Assembly (NCBI GenBank): GCA_002343455.1
Contig: DDSR01000033.1
Coordinates: 1-12,758 of the forward strand
Source: Deltaproteobacteria bacterium UBA2385
GTDB taxonomy: Bacteria > Myxococcota_A > UBA796 > UBA2385
Reading direction: 5' to 3'
Length of the DNA stretch: 12,758 nucleotides
Shown here: positions 1 to 6,957 of the stretch, in pieces
How the letters are laid out: each line of letters begins with the position of its first letter
How positions within the stretch are numbered: the stretch's first letter is position 1
Program-made: the position numbers and the translations under genes
Notes under the pieces: generated by a model
Seen by the model: the letters and a program-made list of their open reading frames with translations, nothing else
Database searches by the model: none
Told to the model about the DNA's origin: nothing

Positions 1-37
1 GCTGGGGGCCGGGAGGTTACGCTCACGGAGCAATCGC

Positions 38-66
38 TTGACAACGGGGCCGCTTCCGGCTTCGAT
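38..66 (+). promoter_or_regulatory. Candidate sigma70-type promoter for the propeller lipoprotein
   Basis: A perfect TTGACA lies at 38-43. Seventeen bases later is TTCGAT (61-66), which matches the -10 consensus at only three of six positions. It would give a leader of about 60 bases before the ATG at 134. The -35 is convincing in such GC-rich DNA, but the -10 is weak, so this is only a candidate. Bases 1-133 hold no other recognisable feature. Confidence 0.3.
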
Positions 67-133
67 CCACCTGCCAGCCCTCCCGACTCCCTCTTCGCGG
101 CCCCCTCCCCCTCGCCGCATCCTGGATTTTCCC

Positions 134-1102
134 ATGTCCCGACTGTCCGCAGGCACCCTCTCCCTCACCCTCCTCATGGCCGCGCTGGTGTCGTGCACCG
201 GCGACGAGAAGGGCACCGACACCTCCACTGGAGATGGCGGCACTGACACCGGCGACACGGGTGAAGAGCCCGACCCGGTCTGGGAGTCGGTCTCCATCGA
301 GAGCAGCAAGAGCGTGACCGGGCTCTTCGTCTCGGCGCAGGACGAGGCCTGGATCTCCATGGGCGGGGGCCAGACCCGCCTCTTCCAGAGCGGGAGCTGG
401 ACCACCGTCGACATCGAGGTCGAAGACCAGGATCTCAACGGCATCTGGGGTTCGGGCTCGGGGAGCTCGGCCACCGTCGTCACGGTCGGCGACGCCGGCT
501 TCATCGGCACCTGGACGGGGGCGACCTGGGAGATCACCGACGTCGGCACCACCAACTTCGAGTCCGTCGACGGCCCCTTCGAGACCGACCTGATGGCCGT
601 CGGCTGGGGAGGCATCTACAGCAACGCCAGCGGCGAGTGGACCTACGTCAACATCACCGGCGGCCACCGCTTCAACCACGTCTGGTACGACGGCGCCATC
701 GGCGCGGCGGTCGGCGAGGAGGGGGCGCTCGGCCTGTACTCCAAGGGCGTCTGGACCATCATCCAGGAGCCCGAGCGGCGGGCCTTCTACGGCGTCTCGG
801 GCACCGGCCCCAACGACATCTGGGCCGTCGGCGAGAAGGGCACCGTCCTGCACTGGAACGGCACCGAGTGGGAAGACCTCTCGCCCGAGGTGGGCGAGTA
901 CGGGATCTGGGCCGTCTGGGCCCCCAACGCGTCCAACGTCTTCATCGTCGGCAACAGCGGCCTGGCGATGGTTCGTCGTTCGGGCGTCTGGGAAGAGCTG
1001 CCGACCGGGACCAACAAGAACCTCTACGCCGTTGGCGGCACCGGCCTCAGCGACGTCTGGGCCGGCGGCGGCTTCGGGACCGTCCTGCGCTACCAGCCCT
1101 GA
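134..1102 (+). CDS. Lipoprotein with beta-propeller-type repeats
   Basis: Encodes 322 residues. The ATG at 134 is chosen over an in-frame TTG at 38 because it begins directly with a lipoprotein signal: a hydrophobic stretch at residues 9-20 ending in Leu-Val-Ser-Cys, with Cys21 as the lipidated residue. The ribosome site is weak (GGA seven bases upstream). After Cys21 comes a flexible Asp/Thr/Gly linker to about residue 50. The rest is built from repeats of roughly 40-50 residues. The clearest reads GTGPNDIWAVGEKGTVLHW followed by NGTEWEDL near residue 220, echoed by a last copy near the C-terminus with GTGLSDVWAGG and GTVLRY. Such blades are common in large paralogous sets in Myxococcota and are thought to form Kelch/YCF48-like propellers. 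The location is probably the outer membrane surface or periplasm. No catalytic residues are evident and the ligand is unknown. Confidence 0.85.
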   Translation: MSRLSAGTLSLTLLMAALVSCTGDEKGTDTSTGDGGTDTGDTGEEPDPVWESVSIESSKSVTGLFVSAQDEAWISMGGGQTRLFQSGSWTTVDIEVEDQDLNGIWGSGSGSSATVVTVGDAGFIGTWTGATWEITDVGTTNFESVDGPFETDLMAVGWGGIYSNASGEWTYVNITGGHRFNHVWYDGAIGAAVGEEGALGLYSKGVWTIIQEPERRAFYGVSGTGPNDIWAVGEKGTVLHWNGTEWEDLSPEVGEYGIWAVWAPNASNVFIVGNSGLAMVRRSGVWEELPTGTNKNLYAVGGTGLSDVWAGGGFGTVLRYQP

Positions 1103-1117
1103 GCCGGCCGGCGGGGT

Positions 1118-1816
1118 CTACCAGGCCACGCCGATCCCCGCGCTGACGCTGGAGCTGTGGATGGCCGTGGCGTCGACATGCACCGCCAGGCGCGGAGCGG
1201 CGGACCAGGATCCGCCCATCGGCTGCGAGAGGAAGGAGAAGCCACCCGCGAGGCCGACGGGCCGCGAAGGGCTGAGCTCCAGCTCGATCGACTGCTCGCC
1301 GAGCGGCTGCACGCGGAAGGCGTAGAGCGGAGCCGCCTGGGCGCCGAAGTGCCCGATGAAGCCGCTGTCCAGGTCACCGACCGCGAGGCCCAAGGTCGCG
1401 GTCGCGGCCAGCAGGCTGCTCTTGCCGGCCTCGGGTCCCTGGTTGCCCGGAGAGCTGGAGTCGACCCGGCCCTGGGCGTGGACCCACCAGGAGGAGGCGA
1501 TCGGCAGCGCCCCGCGCAGCGCCGCCGAGAGCGCGAGGCCCGTGGCGTCGAAGTCGGCTTCGTCCACCCGGGCCCGCTGGTAGCCGAGGCCGACGGCGAG
1601 GCCCAGGCCGCGGAGCAGGGCGATCTGACCCTCGGCGCCATAGACCGTGCGCTGATCCCAGGCCTCGCAGGCCTCGCCCTGGCAGTCGGCCTGCTCGACA
1701 CGGGTCGCGCGGACATCCACCAGGCTGGTGAGCCGAAGCCGGGAGACCGAGGGGTTCACGACCGGGTCGACGACGGGCGCGCCCCAGGCGATGGTCGAGA
1801 GCAGAAGCACCAGCAT
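1118..1816 (-). CDS. Putative outer-membrane beta-barrel-like protein, unknown role
   Basis: Encodes 232 residues from an ATG at 1816. Residues 1-12 look like a short signal peptide with an Ala-Trp-Gly cleavage site before Ala13, although the n-region lacks a positive charge. The mature protein alternates polar and hydrophobic residues, is rich in Gly, Ala and Ser, has recurring short strands such as GLAVGLGYQRARV and LAVHVDATAIH, and ends in a terminal Trp (GIGVAW). Together these suggest a small outer-membrane barrel in which an aromatic last residue serves as the insertion signal. Two close cysteines (45 and 50) could form a disulfide in an early loop. It converges with the propeller lipoprotein, with 15 bases between the stops, and diverges from the TPR/sulfatase operon. 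No specific family is recognised, so the barrel call is inferred from pattern only. Confidence 0.7.
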   Translation of the reverse strand: MLVLLLSTIAWGAPVVDPVVNPSVSRLRLTSLVDVRATRVEQADCQGEACEAWDQRTVYGAEGQIALLRGLGLAVGLGYQRARVDEADFDATGLALSAALRGALPIASSWWVHAQGRVDSSSPGNQGPEAGKSSLLAATATLGLAVGDLDSGFIGHFGAQAAPLYAFRVQPLGEQSIELELSPSRPVGLAGGFSFLSQPMGGSWSAAPRLAVHVDATAIHSSSVSAGIGVAW

Positions 1817-1915
1817 CAGGTCGGAACCCCCAAGCGTGCGCCCACCTATACCGCGGGCCCAGGCTCTGCCGCTCCCGATTGCCAGCGGTCCAGCTTCCGG
1901 CTACCCGCAGGGTCC
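1817..1915. promoter_or_regulatory. Divergent intergenic region, no clear promoter
   Basis: These 99 bases separate the start of the barrel-like protein (-) from the start of the TPR protein (+), so promoters in both directions are expected. On the minus strand TATAGG (1845-1850) resembles a -10 but has no matching -35. On the plus strand TTGCCA (1879-1884) resembles a -35, but the base set 17 positions later (TACCCG) is poor and would leave almost no leader. No convincing operator was found. Confidence 0.3.
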
Positions 1916-2947
1916 GTGCCTACACCCCTCCTGCTCCTCCTGACCCTGGCGCTGCCTTCGGCTGAGGCGGTCCCCGATCTACGCGGGCAGGCCCACCTGG
2001 AGCGCCGCCAGTTCCGCATGGCGGCAGAGTCCTTCCGCAAGGCCTCCGCCGAGCGCCCCGACGATCCCGAGCCCCGGCTGGGCCTGGCCCGGGCCTGGGC
2101 CGGGCTGGAGTGGTGCGGACGGGCAGTCCCCCTCTTCGAAGAGCTGCGCGACAGCAGCTTCTACGGCCATCGCGCGGCAATGGACCACGGCGCCTGCCTC
2201 GCCGCAATCGGCCGGAACGCCGAAGGGATCGAGGTGCTCGAAGAGGCGGTGCTGCTCAGCGGAAACGGCAGCGGGGCCATCGTCCAGCTGGCCTGGGAGG
2301 CCCTGAAGGGCGCGGACGAGCCCCTCTTCCGCGCCGTCGCCAGCCAGCTGATCGAGGCCGAGCCCGGCTCTGCCGGCGCGCTCCTGCTGGAGGGGGCCCG
2401 CTGCTGGCTGGACGGGGACCCCGATGGCCAGGAGGCCGCCCTCCAGGCCCTGCGCAGCCTCCAGGGGCACTCACCGCAGGCCGATCTGCTCGACGCCTGG
2501 GCCGCGCTGGAGCTGGGCGAGCCGGCCCGGGCCGCGGAGATCCTGCGGGGAGAGGACCGGCTCAACCGGATGCGCCTGCCCGAGGTGGCAGTCTGGCTGG
2601 CCGAGGCCAACCGCCGCGACGGCAACACCGAGATCGCCCACACGATCCTGAACCAGCAGTCTCGCGGGCGGGAGAGCTCGGTGCTGCGCGGAGCCATCCT
2701 GCTCCGCGTGCGCGCCGATCGCGAAGGCTTCGCCGCAGCTCGCCCCGACGCCCTGCGCCTGCTCGACGCCCACCCCGATCAGCCCGAGGTCGTCGCCACC
2801 GCCTGGTACATCGCGATGCGGGGCGGAGACGACTCCGCATCCGGCCTGCGCCAGCGCTACGAGCGCCTCGCCCTGCCCGACCGGGCCCCGCTGGACCTCC
2901 TCCTCCCTCCGCCTCCGGTCACACCGGCTCCCTCCGAGGCCCCATGA
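1916..2947 (+). CDS. Secreted TPR-repeat protein
   Basis: Encodes 343 residues. The reading frame is open far upstream, but the GTG at 1916 is preferred because it opens a signal peptide (PTPLLLLLTLALPSAEA, predicted cut after Ala18). AGGG lies just upstream with a short three-base spacer. The mature part is alpha-helical with TPR-like pairs: an initial motif (LRGQAHLERRQFRMAAESF, then KASAERPDDPEPRLGLARAW), a second around the EWCGRAVPLFEEL and ACLAAIGRNAEGIEVLEEA segments, and degenerate copies up to about residue 310. The C-terminus is proline-rich ([16 protein letters not shown]). TPR domains act as protein-binding scaffolds, and this one would work in the periplasm. Its stop overlaps the next start (ATGA at 2944-2947), so it is translationally coupled to the sulfatase-like protein, which carries its own TPR half. 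The two may act together. Confidence 0.8.
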   Translation: MPTPLLLLLTLALPSAEAVPDLRGQAHLERRQFRMAAESFRKASAERPDDPEPRLGLARAWAGLEWCGRAVPLFEELRDSSFYGHRAAMDHGACLAAIGRNAEGIEVLEEAVLLSGNGSGAIVQLAWEALKGADEPLFRAVASQLIEAEPGSAGALLLEGARCWLDGDPDGQEAALQALRSLQGHSPQADLLDAWAALELGEPARAAEILRGEDRLNRMRLPEVAVWLAEANRRDGNTEIAHTILNQQSRGRESSVLRGAILLRVRADREGFAAARPDALRLLDAHPDQPEVVATAWYIAMRGGDDSASGLRQRYERLALPDRAPLDLLLPPPPVTPAPSEAP

Positions 2948-5211
2948 ACGCCCTCTCCCTGCTGTTTACGCTCGCCTGCACCGGCTCCGACCCCCAGGCG
3001 CCCGCGCCGGGGACCCCTGCCCCCGAGGCCGCCGGGACCCCCGCGCGCCGGCCCGACATCGTCCTGGTGACGCTGGACACCACCCGCGCCGACCGCCTGG
3101 GGGCCTGGGGACACAGCACCGCCGCCACCGACTGGCTGGACAACAAGGCCAGCGCCGGCACCCGCTACAGCCGGGCCTACTCGGTGCAGCCCCTGACCAT
3201 CCCCTCCCACGCCACGATCATGACGGGCCTCTGGCCGTGGAAGCATGGCGTTCGAAGCAACGGCGACGCGACCCTGGACGACTCCTTCGAGACCCTGGCC
3301 GAGCGCCTGAAGGGCGGCGGGTGGCAGACCGCGGCCAGCGTGGGGGCCTTCGTCACCTCGCGCACCTGGGGCTTCAACCAGGGCTTCGACGCCTTCTTCG
3401 ACGACATCCAGTCCAAGTCCGGCGACACCTGGCACCAGCAGCGGCCCGCCGACAAGGTCGTCGACGACGCGGCGACCTGGGTCATGGGCGCGCGCAAGGA
3501 GGACCCGATCTTCCTGTGGGTGCACTTCTACGACGCCCACTTCCCCTACAACCCGCCCGAGGCCTACGCCGAGCAGTTCAAGGGCCGGCCCTACGACGGC
3601 GAGATCGCCTTCATGGACGACCAGCTCGCCCGGCTGGAGGGCGTGCTGAAGGCCGCCGGTCGCGATCCGATCTGGGCCATCATCGGGGACCACGGCGAGT
3701 CCCTCGGCGAGCACCGCGAGCTGACGCACGGCCTGTTCGTCTACGACGCGACCCAGCACATCCCCTACCTGATCTCGGGTCCGGGAGTGCCCGCCCAGGT
3801 CGTGGACCAGCCGGTGAGCCAGGTCGACCTGGTCCCCACCCTGCTCTCGCTGGCAGAGCGCCCGGCGGCCGAGAACATCGACGGCAAGGTCCAGCCGGGC
3901 AACCCCCACCCCATCTGGATGGAGAGCTTCCAGCTCACCGAGCAGTTCGGCTTCTCGCCTCACCTGGCCATCGTACAGGACCAGCACAAGCTCATCCACA
4001 AGCCGATCCCCGAGCTGTACGACCTGGTCGCCGACCCCGGCGAGCGCAGTGACCTGGCGTCGAGCCAGGCCGAGACCCTGGCCTCGCTCAACTCGGTCTA
4101 CGCCACCCTCAACCCCTCCCTCCCCACCGGACGCACCCAGGCGCTGGACCTCGAAGCCCTCGCCCGGCTCCAGGCGCTCGGGTACATCACCACCGACTCC
4201 TTCGACGTCGACTTCGGCTCCCTGCCCGACCCGACCCTGCACCGCGACCTGATCGGCAAGCTCCTGCGGGCCGAGATGCACAGCTTGCAGCGTGAGCACG
4301 AGCAGGCGCTGCCCCTGGCGAGGGAGGCGCTGGCCGAAGGCATCGACATCTCAGGGGTGCACCAGCGGGTGACCCGGGTGATGGCGATGGCCGGTCAGAA
4401 GGACGAGGCCCGGGCGGTCCTGGAGGACAGCGTCAGGCGCTTCCCCACCGACGTCGCCCTGCTGCAGCGCGCGACGGCCACGGTCGGCCGCGAGGGGGAC
4501 AACCAGCGCAGCCTGGCGCTGGCCCAGCAGGCCCTGGCCGCCGACCCCGAGAGCGAGCGCTCCGCCGAGTATGTCGTGGGCGCCCTGATCAACCTCGGGC
4601 GGCGCGACGAGGCCCTGGCGATGGCGCTGGACTGGGCCCAGCGCAAGCCCGAGGCGACCGGGCTGGTCGCGCTCGCCGGGATCCTGCTCTTCGAGAAGGG
4701 CGACCTGCCCGGTGCCGAGAAGCAGCTTCGGCTGGCGGCCAAGCCCTCTCGCCCTCGGCAGGGTGTCTGCGAGCGCCTGGGGGCGATGGCCCTCACCGCC
4801 GGAGTACCCAAGGACGCCGAGCGCTGGCTGGCCCGGGAGGAGGAGCTCTACGGCCTGAGCCTGCGAGGGATGCGGGTGAAGGTCAGCGCGCTGTCCCGCC
4901 TGGGTCGGCACGAGGAGGCCCTCGCCCTCGCCGATGGGGCCCTGACCAAGGCTCCCGGGGACCTGGACCTGTTGCAGGCCCGCGCCGCCGCCTTGATCGA
5001 CCTGGGCCGCCTCGACGAGGCCGTGACCGAGCTGGACAAGAGCCTCGCCCTGCACCCCGAGCAGGCCGATCTCCTGATGCTGCTGGCCAACGCCCAGAAG
5101 AAGCAGGGCAAGGACGATCTCGCCCAGGCCACCCGGGCCCGCGCCGAGGCCGCCCACGCCCTGCGCAGCGCCGCGCGAAAGGGCGCCGCCGGGGGCAAGC
5201 CCGCTCAGTAG
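2944..5211 (+). CDS. Sulfatase-like (alkaline phosphatase superfamily) protein fused to TPR domain
   Basis: Encodes 755 residues. The ATG overlaps the upstream stop. The N-terminus ([12 protein letters not shown]) is a short hydrophobic segment ending in Cys12, then a Pro/Ala/Gly linker, so it is probably a lipoprotein, though the lipobox (Thr-Leu-Ala-Cys) is imperfect. Residues about 36-400 form a sulfatase-type alpha/beta domain: metal-binding Asp45 in [10 protein letters not shown], the nucleophile region [16 protein letters not shown] with Thr85 where sulfatases have Cys or Ser, a DHGESLGEH metal motif at Asp249-His250, and a late Lys349 (DQHKLIHK) followed by [11 protein letters not shown]. 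Classical sulfatases need Cys/Ser-x-Pro-x-Arg to make formylglycine. Here the motif is Thr-Ile-Pro-Ser-His, so true sulfatase chemistry is doubtful, and a phospho- or other ester hydrolase or transferase is possible. From about residue 430 to 745 there are around eight or nine TPR repeats (for example [20 protein letters not shown]). The gene tail overlaps the convergent lipoprotein by 7 bases. Confidence 0.88.
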   Translation: MNALSLLFTLACTGSDPQAPAPGTPAPEAAGTPARRPDIVLVTLDTTRADRLGAWGHSTAATDWLDNKASAGTRYSRAYSVQPLTIPSHATIMTGLWPWKHGVRSNGDATLDDSFETLAERLKGGGWQTAASVGAFVTSRTWGFNQGFDAFFDDIQSKSGDTWHQQRPADKVVDDAATWVMGARKEDPIFLWVHFYDAHFPYNPPEAYAEQFKGRPYDGEIAFMDDQLARLEGVLKAAGRDPIWAIIGDHGESLGEHRELTHGLFVYDATQHIPYLISGPGVPAQVVDQPVSQVDLVPTLLSLAERPAAENIDGKVQPGNPHPIWMESFQLTEQFGFSPHLAIVQDQHKLIHKPIPELYDLVADPGERSDLASSQAETLASLNSVYATLNPSLPTGRTQALDLEALARLQALGYITTDSFDVDFGSLPDPTLHRDLIGKLLRAEMHSLQREHEQALPLAREALAEGIDISGVHQRVTRVMAMAGQKDEARAVLEDSVRRFPTDVALLQRATATVGREGDNQRSLALAQQALAADPESERSAEYVVGALINLGRRDEALAMALDWAQRKPEATGLVALAGILLFEKGDLPGAEKQLRLAAKPSRPRQGVCERLGAMALTAGVPKDAERWLAREEELYGLSLRGMRVKVSALSRLGRHEEALALADGALTKAPGDLDLLQARAAALIDLGRLDEAVTELDKSLALHPEQADLLMLLANAQKKQGKDDLAQATRARAEAAHALRSAARKGAAGGKPAQ

Positions 5212-5951
5212 TAGTGGTACTCCGAGGGCCACTCGTAGTACACGGTCGAGCCGTCGTACTCCGCGGCGGTGACGGCGTACCAGCCGTACTCGGAGAAGTA
5301 GTACATCAGCGCGCCGTACTCGCCGTAGCCTTCCCGGTAGTAGTCGCTCTGATACCCGTAGTGGTAGACGTAGCCGTCGTAGTCGGAGGGGGTCGTCGAG
5401 GTGTGAGTGACCAGGGAGCAGCCCGTGGACCTGGTGTAGGCGCTGGACGAGGAGATGACGCTGAAGGCCCATTCGCAGGAGCCGCAGCTCGGCACCGACA
5501 GGCTGCTGCCGTACAAATCCGAGCTGATCACACAGTTGACCAGGCCCGCCTCACCGCGGAAATAGGCTTCCTCGAAGCCTTCGTACGTCGAGCCGATGGT
5601 GGCGATGCCATCCCAGCCCGTAGCGAGGCGGTTCAGGTCGGTGTCGGCGTCGCTGTCCGCGTCGGCGTCCGCGTCCGCATCCGCGTCGCTGTCCGTGTCG
5701 GTGTCGCTGTCGGTGTCCGTGTCGCTGTCCGTGTCGCTGTCGCTGTCCGTGTCGGCATCGCTGTCCGTGTCGCTGTCGCTGTCCGTGTCGCTGTCGCTGT
5801 CCGTGTCGCTGTCCGTGTCGGTGTCGCTGTCCGTGTCGCCGTCCGTGTCCGTGTCCGTGTCGCCCTCGCCGCCCCCGTCCCCGGGACCGTCGCCCTTCTC
5901 GACCTCGAAGCAGGCCAAGGCCAGCCAGATCAGCGTTCCAGTCAAGCTCAC
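5205..5951 (-). CDS. Lipoprotein with Asp-rich linker and Tyr-rich four-Cys domain
   Basis: Encodes 248 residues of unknown function. The GTG at 5951 is chosen because GGAGG lies six bases before it and it opens a lipoprotein signal ([14 protein letters not shown], lipid Cys14). An in-frame TTG at 5966 would put the ribosome site inside the gene. Residues 31-104 are 37 Asp-x dipeptides (x mostly Ser, Thr, Ala), a strongly acidic, probably extended and calcium-binding-prone spacer. Residues 107-248 form a domain with Cys140, Cys156, Cys159 and Cys178 and a conserved WAFSV segment, then a tail in which about 19 of the last 59 residues are Tyr ([27 protein letters not shown], ending HYY). The domain is about 56% identical by hand to the upstream neighbour at 6034-6669, with no gaps through the cysteines. 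It is likely anchored at the cell surface with two disulfides. I do not recognise the family. A terminator-like hairpin sits just before it. Confidence 0.85.
   Translation of the reverse strand: MSLTGTLIWLALACFEVEKGDGPGDGGGEGDTDTDTDGDTDSDTDTDSDTDSDSDTDSDSDTDSDADTDSDSDTDSDTDTDSDTDTDSDADADADADADSDADTDLNRLATGWDGIATIGSTYEGFEEAYFRGEAGLVNCVISSDLYGSSLSVPSCGSCEWAFSVISSSSAYTRSTGCSLVTHTSTTPSDYDGYVYHYGYQSDYYREGYGEYGALMYYFSEYGWYAVTAAEYDGSTVYYEWPSEYHYY
5640..5861 (-). repeat. Hexanucleotide-based repeat encoding Asp-Ser/Thr/Ala dipeptides
   Basis: This is a 222-base stretch inside the lipoprotein gene made of imperfect six-base units. On the minus strand each is GAC followed by a Ser, Thr or Ala codon, and it encodes 37 consecutive Asp-x dipeptides. 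The third-position variation and the mix of Ser, Thr and Ala show it is not a freshly expanded array, although a run of five Asp-Ala units near 5650-5690 is more uniform. Gain or loss of one unit keeps the frame, so length variation between strains is expected. Confidence 0.9.
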
Positions 5952-5962
5952 CGCACACCTCC

Positions 5963-6000
5963 ACAAAGAGACGACGCGCCGGTGGTTGGCCGGCGCGTCG
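5963..6000 (-). terminator. Intrinsic-terminator-like hairpin between the paralogous lipoproteins
   Basis: Perfect 11-base arms (CGACGCGCCGG and its complement) at 5972-5982 and 5990-6000 enclose a seven-base loop. On the minus strand the stem is followed by TCTCTTTGT, a partial T-tract. It lies 33 bases after the stop of the upstream lipoprotein (6034) and its T-tract runs into the ribosome site (5955-5960) of the downstream one. The stem is very strong and the T-tract only moderate, so it may terminate partially or act as a processing and stability element. Confidence 0.7.
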
Positions 6001-6033
6001 AGGGTTCAGCACATCCCGAAGGACGCGGAACGA

Positions 6034-6669
6034 CTACAGGTAGTAGTAGTAGTAGCCCGAGGGCCAGTCGTACATGAACTGGTCGCCGCTGTAGTCGGCG
6101 AGGGCGACCGCGTACCAGCCGTAGCCGGAGTAGTAGTAGCGCAGAACGCCGTACTCGCCGTAGCCCTTGATGTAGTAGTCGCTCTGGTAGCCGTAGTTGT
6201 AGGTGTAGCCGTCGTAGCCGGAGGCGGCCGAGGCATCGAGGCCGAGCAGGTCGCAGCCCGTGCTGCTGCCCAGGCTGCTGCCCGAGGTGTCCACCGAGAA
6301 GGCCCACTCGCACTCGGCGCAAGCCGCCACCGAGAGGCTGTTGCCGTCCAGGTTGGAGCGGACCGAGCAGTCCAGGGCGCCGTTCAGGCCGAGGAAGTAG
6401 GCGTCTTCGAAGCCCGACCAGCCCGCGCCGGTGACGGTGGCCTCGCCGTAGTAGCCGGCCAGCATGATGCCAGTGTCGCTGCCGCTGGTCCCGCCGCCGT
6501 CGGCGCCGCCGTCCGCGCCGCCATCAGCACCGCCGTCTGCGCCGCCGTCGGCGCCGCCATCGCCGTCGCCGGTCTCCTTGTCTGTCTCGCCGCAGGCGGA
6601 CAGGCCGACGGCCAGCAGGCCCGCCAGCAGGATGGAAGAAAGCGGCAGCGTTCCAGTCAGGTTCGTCAT
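6034..6669 (-). CDS. Lipoprotein with Gly/Asp repeat linker and Tyr-rich four-Cys domain
   Basis: Encodes 211 residues and is a paralogue of the next gene (5205-5951). The ATG at 6669 has GGAGA six bases upstream. The signal peptide ends in Leu-Ser-Ala-Cys with lipid Cys26. Residues 37-60 are a four-residue repeat (Asp-Gly-Gly-Ala). The C-terminal domain (about 68-211) has Cys101, Cys117, Cys120 and Cys139, giving C-x15-C-x2-C-x18-C, exactly the spacing in the paralogue. It shares [35 protein letters not shown] and WPS, and ends in five Tyr and a Leu. It is probably exported and lipid-anchored in an envelope membrane, with the domain displayed on a flexible tether. The aromatic tail suggests a beta-rich adhesive or carbohydrate-binding surface, but that is a guess, and no known family is recognised. 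It has its own promoter candidate upstream and a terminator-like hairpin just downstream. Confidence 0.87.
   Translation of the reverse strand: MTNLTGTLPLSSILLAGLLAVGLSACGETDKETGDGDGGADGGADGGADGGADGGADGGGTSGSDTGIMLAGYYGEATVTGAGWSGFEDAYFLGLNGALDCSVRSNLDGNSLSVAACAECEWAFSVDTSGSSLGSSTGCDLLGLDASAASGYDGYTYNYGYQSDYYIKGYGEYGVLRYYYSGYGWYAVALADYSGDQFMYDWPSGYYYYYL
6490..6561 (-). repeat. 12-base repeat encoding (Asp-Gly-Gly-Ala)n linker
   Basis: About six imperfect 12-base units within the upstream lipoprotein gene encode residues 37-60, a glycine/aspartate linker directly after the lipidated N-terminus. Units differ by synonymous changes. The composition is unrelated to the Asp-Ser/Thr repeat in the same position of the paralogue. 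Confidence 0.85.
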
Positions 6670-6736
6670 CGTGCGTCTCCAGGATGTACCCGACCGGGTG
6701 GCTCGGGCGATGGTTGAGAGGGCTCAGGCCCCACAC

Positions 6737-6765
6737 AGCCTACTCGGCGCGAAGACGAATCGCAA
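6737..6765 (-). promoter_or_regulatory. Candidate promoter for the Tyr-rich lipoprotein pair
   Basis: On the minus strand TTGCGA (6760-6765) and TAGGCT (6737-6742) are separated by exactly 17 bases. The -35 matches consensus at four of six positions, and the -10 keeps the three most conserved bases (T, A and final T). It lies between the stop of the 54-residue membrane protein (6784) and the lipoprotein start (6669), leaving a leader of roughly 60 bases. This is the only promoter-like pair I found for either lipoprotein. Confidence 0.4.
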
Positions 6766-6783
6766 GCCCGGATGCATCTGGAC

Positions 6784-6948
6784 TCAAGGCTGAAAGCCAA
6801 CCCGCTCGCCGATCTCGGTCGCCACGCTGCGCACGCCGCGCTGCAGCTCGGGCATGCGGACCCACCCCAGGACCAGGACGGCCGTGAAGGCGACGCTGAA
6901 GATCACCATCAGCTGGACGGCCTTGGAGGTCTTGAGTCGGGGGGCCAC
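6784..6948 (-). CDS. Small single-helix membrane protein (54 aa), unknown
   Basis: A 54-residue frame opens with GTG at 6948 and stops with TGA at 6784. GAGGA, overlapping the stop codon of the dehydrogenase gene, sits six bases before the GTG, which is ideal for translational coupling. The protein has a basic start (MAPRLKTSK), one hydrophobic span at about residues 11-29 (VQLMVIFSVAFTAVLVLGW), then an amphipathic, charged C-terminal half (MPELQRGVRSVATEIGERV). The positive-inside rule suggests the N-terminus is in the cytoplasm. It fills what would otherwise be a gap, starts nine bases after the dehydrogenase stop and is in the same frame. Small size and GTG start make it easy to miss. The function is unknown; a membrane tether or small regulatory subunit is possible. 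Confidence 0.6.
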   Translation of the reverse strand: MAPRLKTSKAVQLMVIFSVAFTAVLVLGWVRMPELQRGVRSVATEIGERVGFQP

Positions 6949-6957
6949 GGAGTGTCC

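Noticed and set aside
1103..1112. GCCGGCCGGC palindrome between the convergent stops
   Set aside because: It has no loop and no T-tract on either strand. Such palindromes are common by chance at this GC content, so it is not called a terminator.
1879..1907. TTGCCA and TACCCG as a promoter for the TPR/sulfatase operon
   Set aside because: The -10 matches at only two positions, and the start site would fall almost on the start codon.
1157..1915. Upstream extension of the TPR protein
   Set aside because: It is antisense to the barrel-like protein. The signal peptide starts at the GTG at 1916.
2857..4299. 480-codon open frame antisense to the sulfatase-like gene
   Set aside because: Very high GC opens long antisense frames. 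The translation is low-complexity Gly/Val/Leu/Arg with no family features, while the plus strand carries clear sulfatase and TPR motifs.
5952..5966. TTG start five codons before the chosen start of the Asp-rich lipoprotein
   Set aside because: The Shine-Dalgarno GGAGG would then lie inside the coding region, and the GTG at 5951 has ideal spacing and opens the signal peptide.
5596..6717. Plus-strand frame with long Ser/Val and Val/Ala repeats
   Set aside because: It is the antisense reading of the Asp-x repeat and Tyr-rich domains. It has no signal, and it would ignore the lipoboxes and conserved cysteines on the minus strand.
6771..6778. gatgcatc palindrome downstream of the 54-residue gene
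   Set aside because: An isolated eight-base palindrome with no second copy or context.
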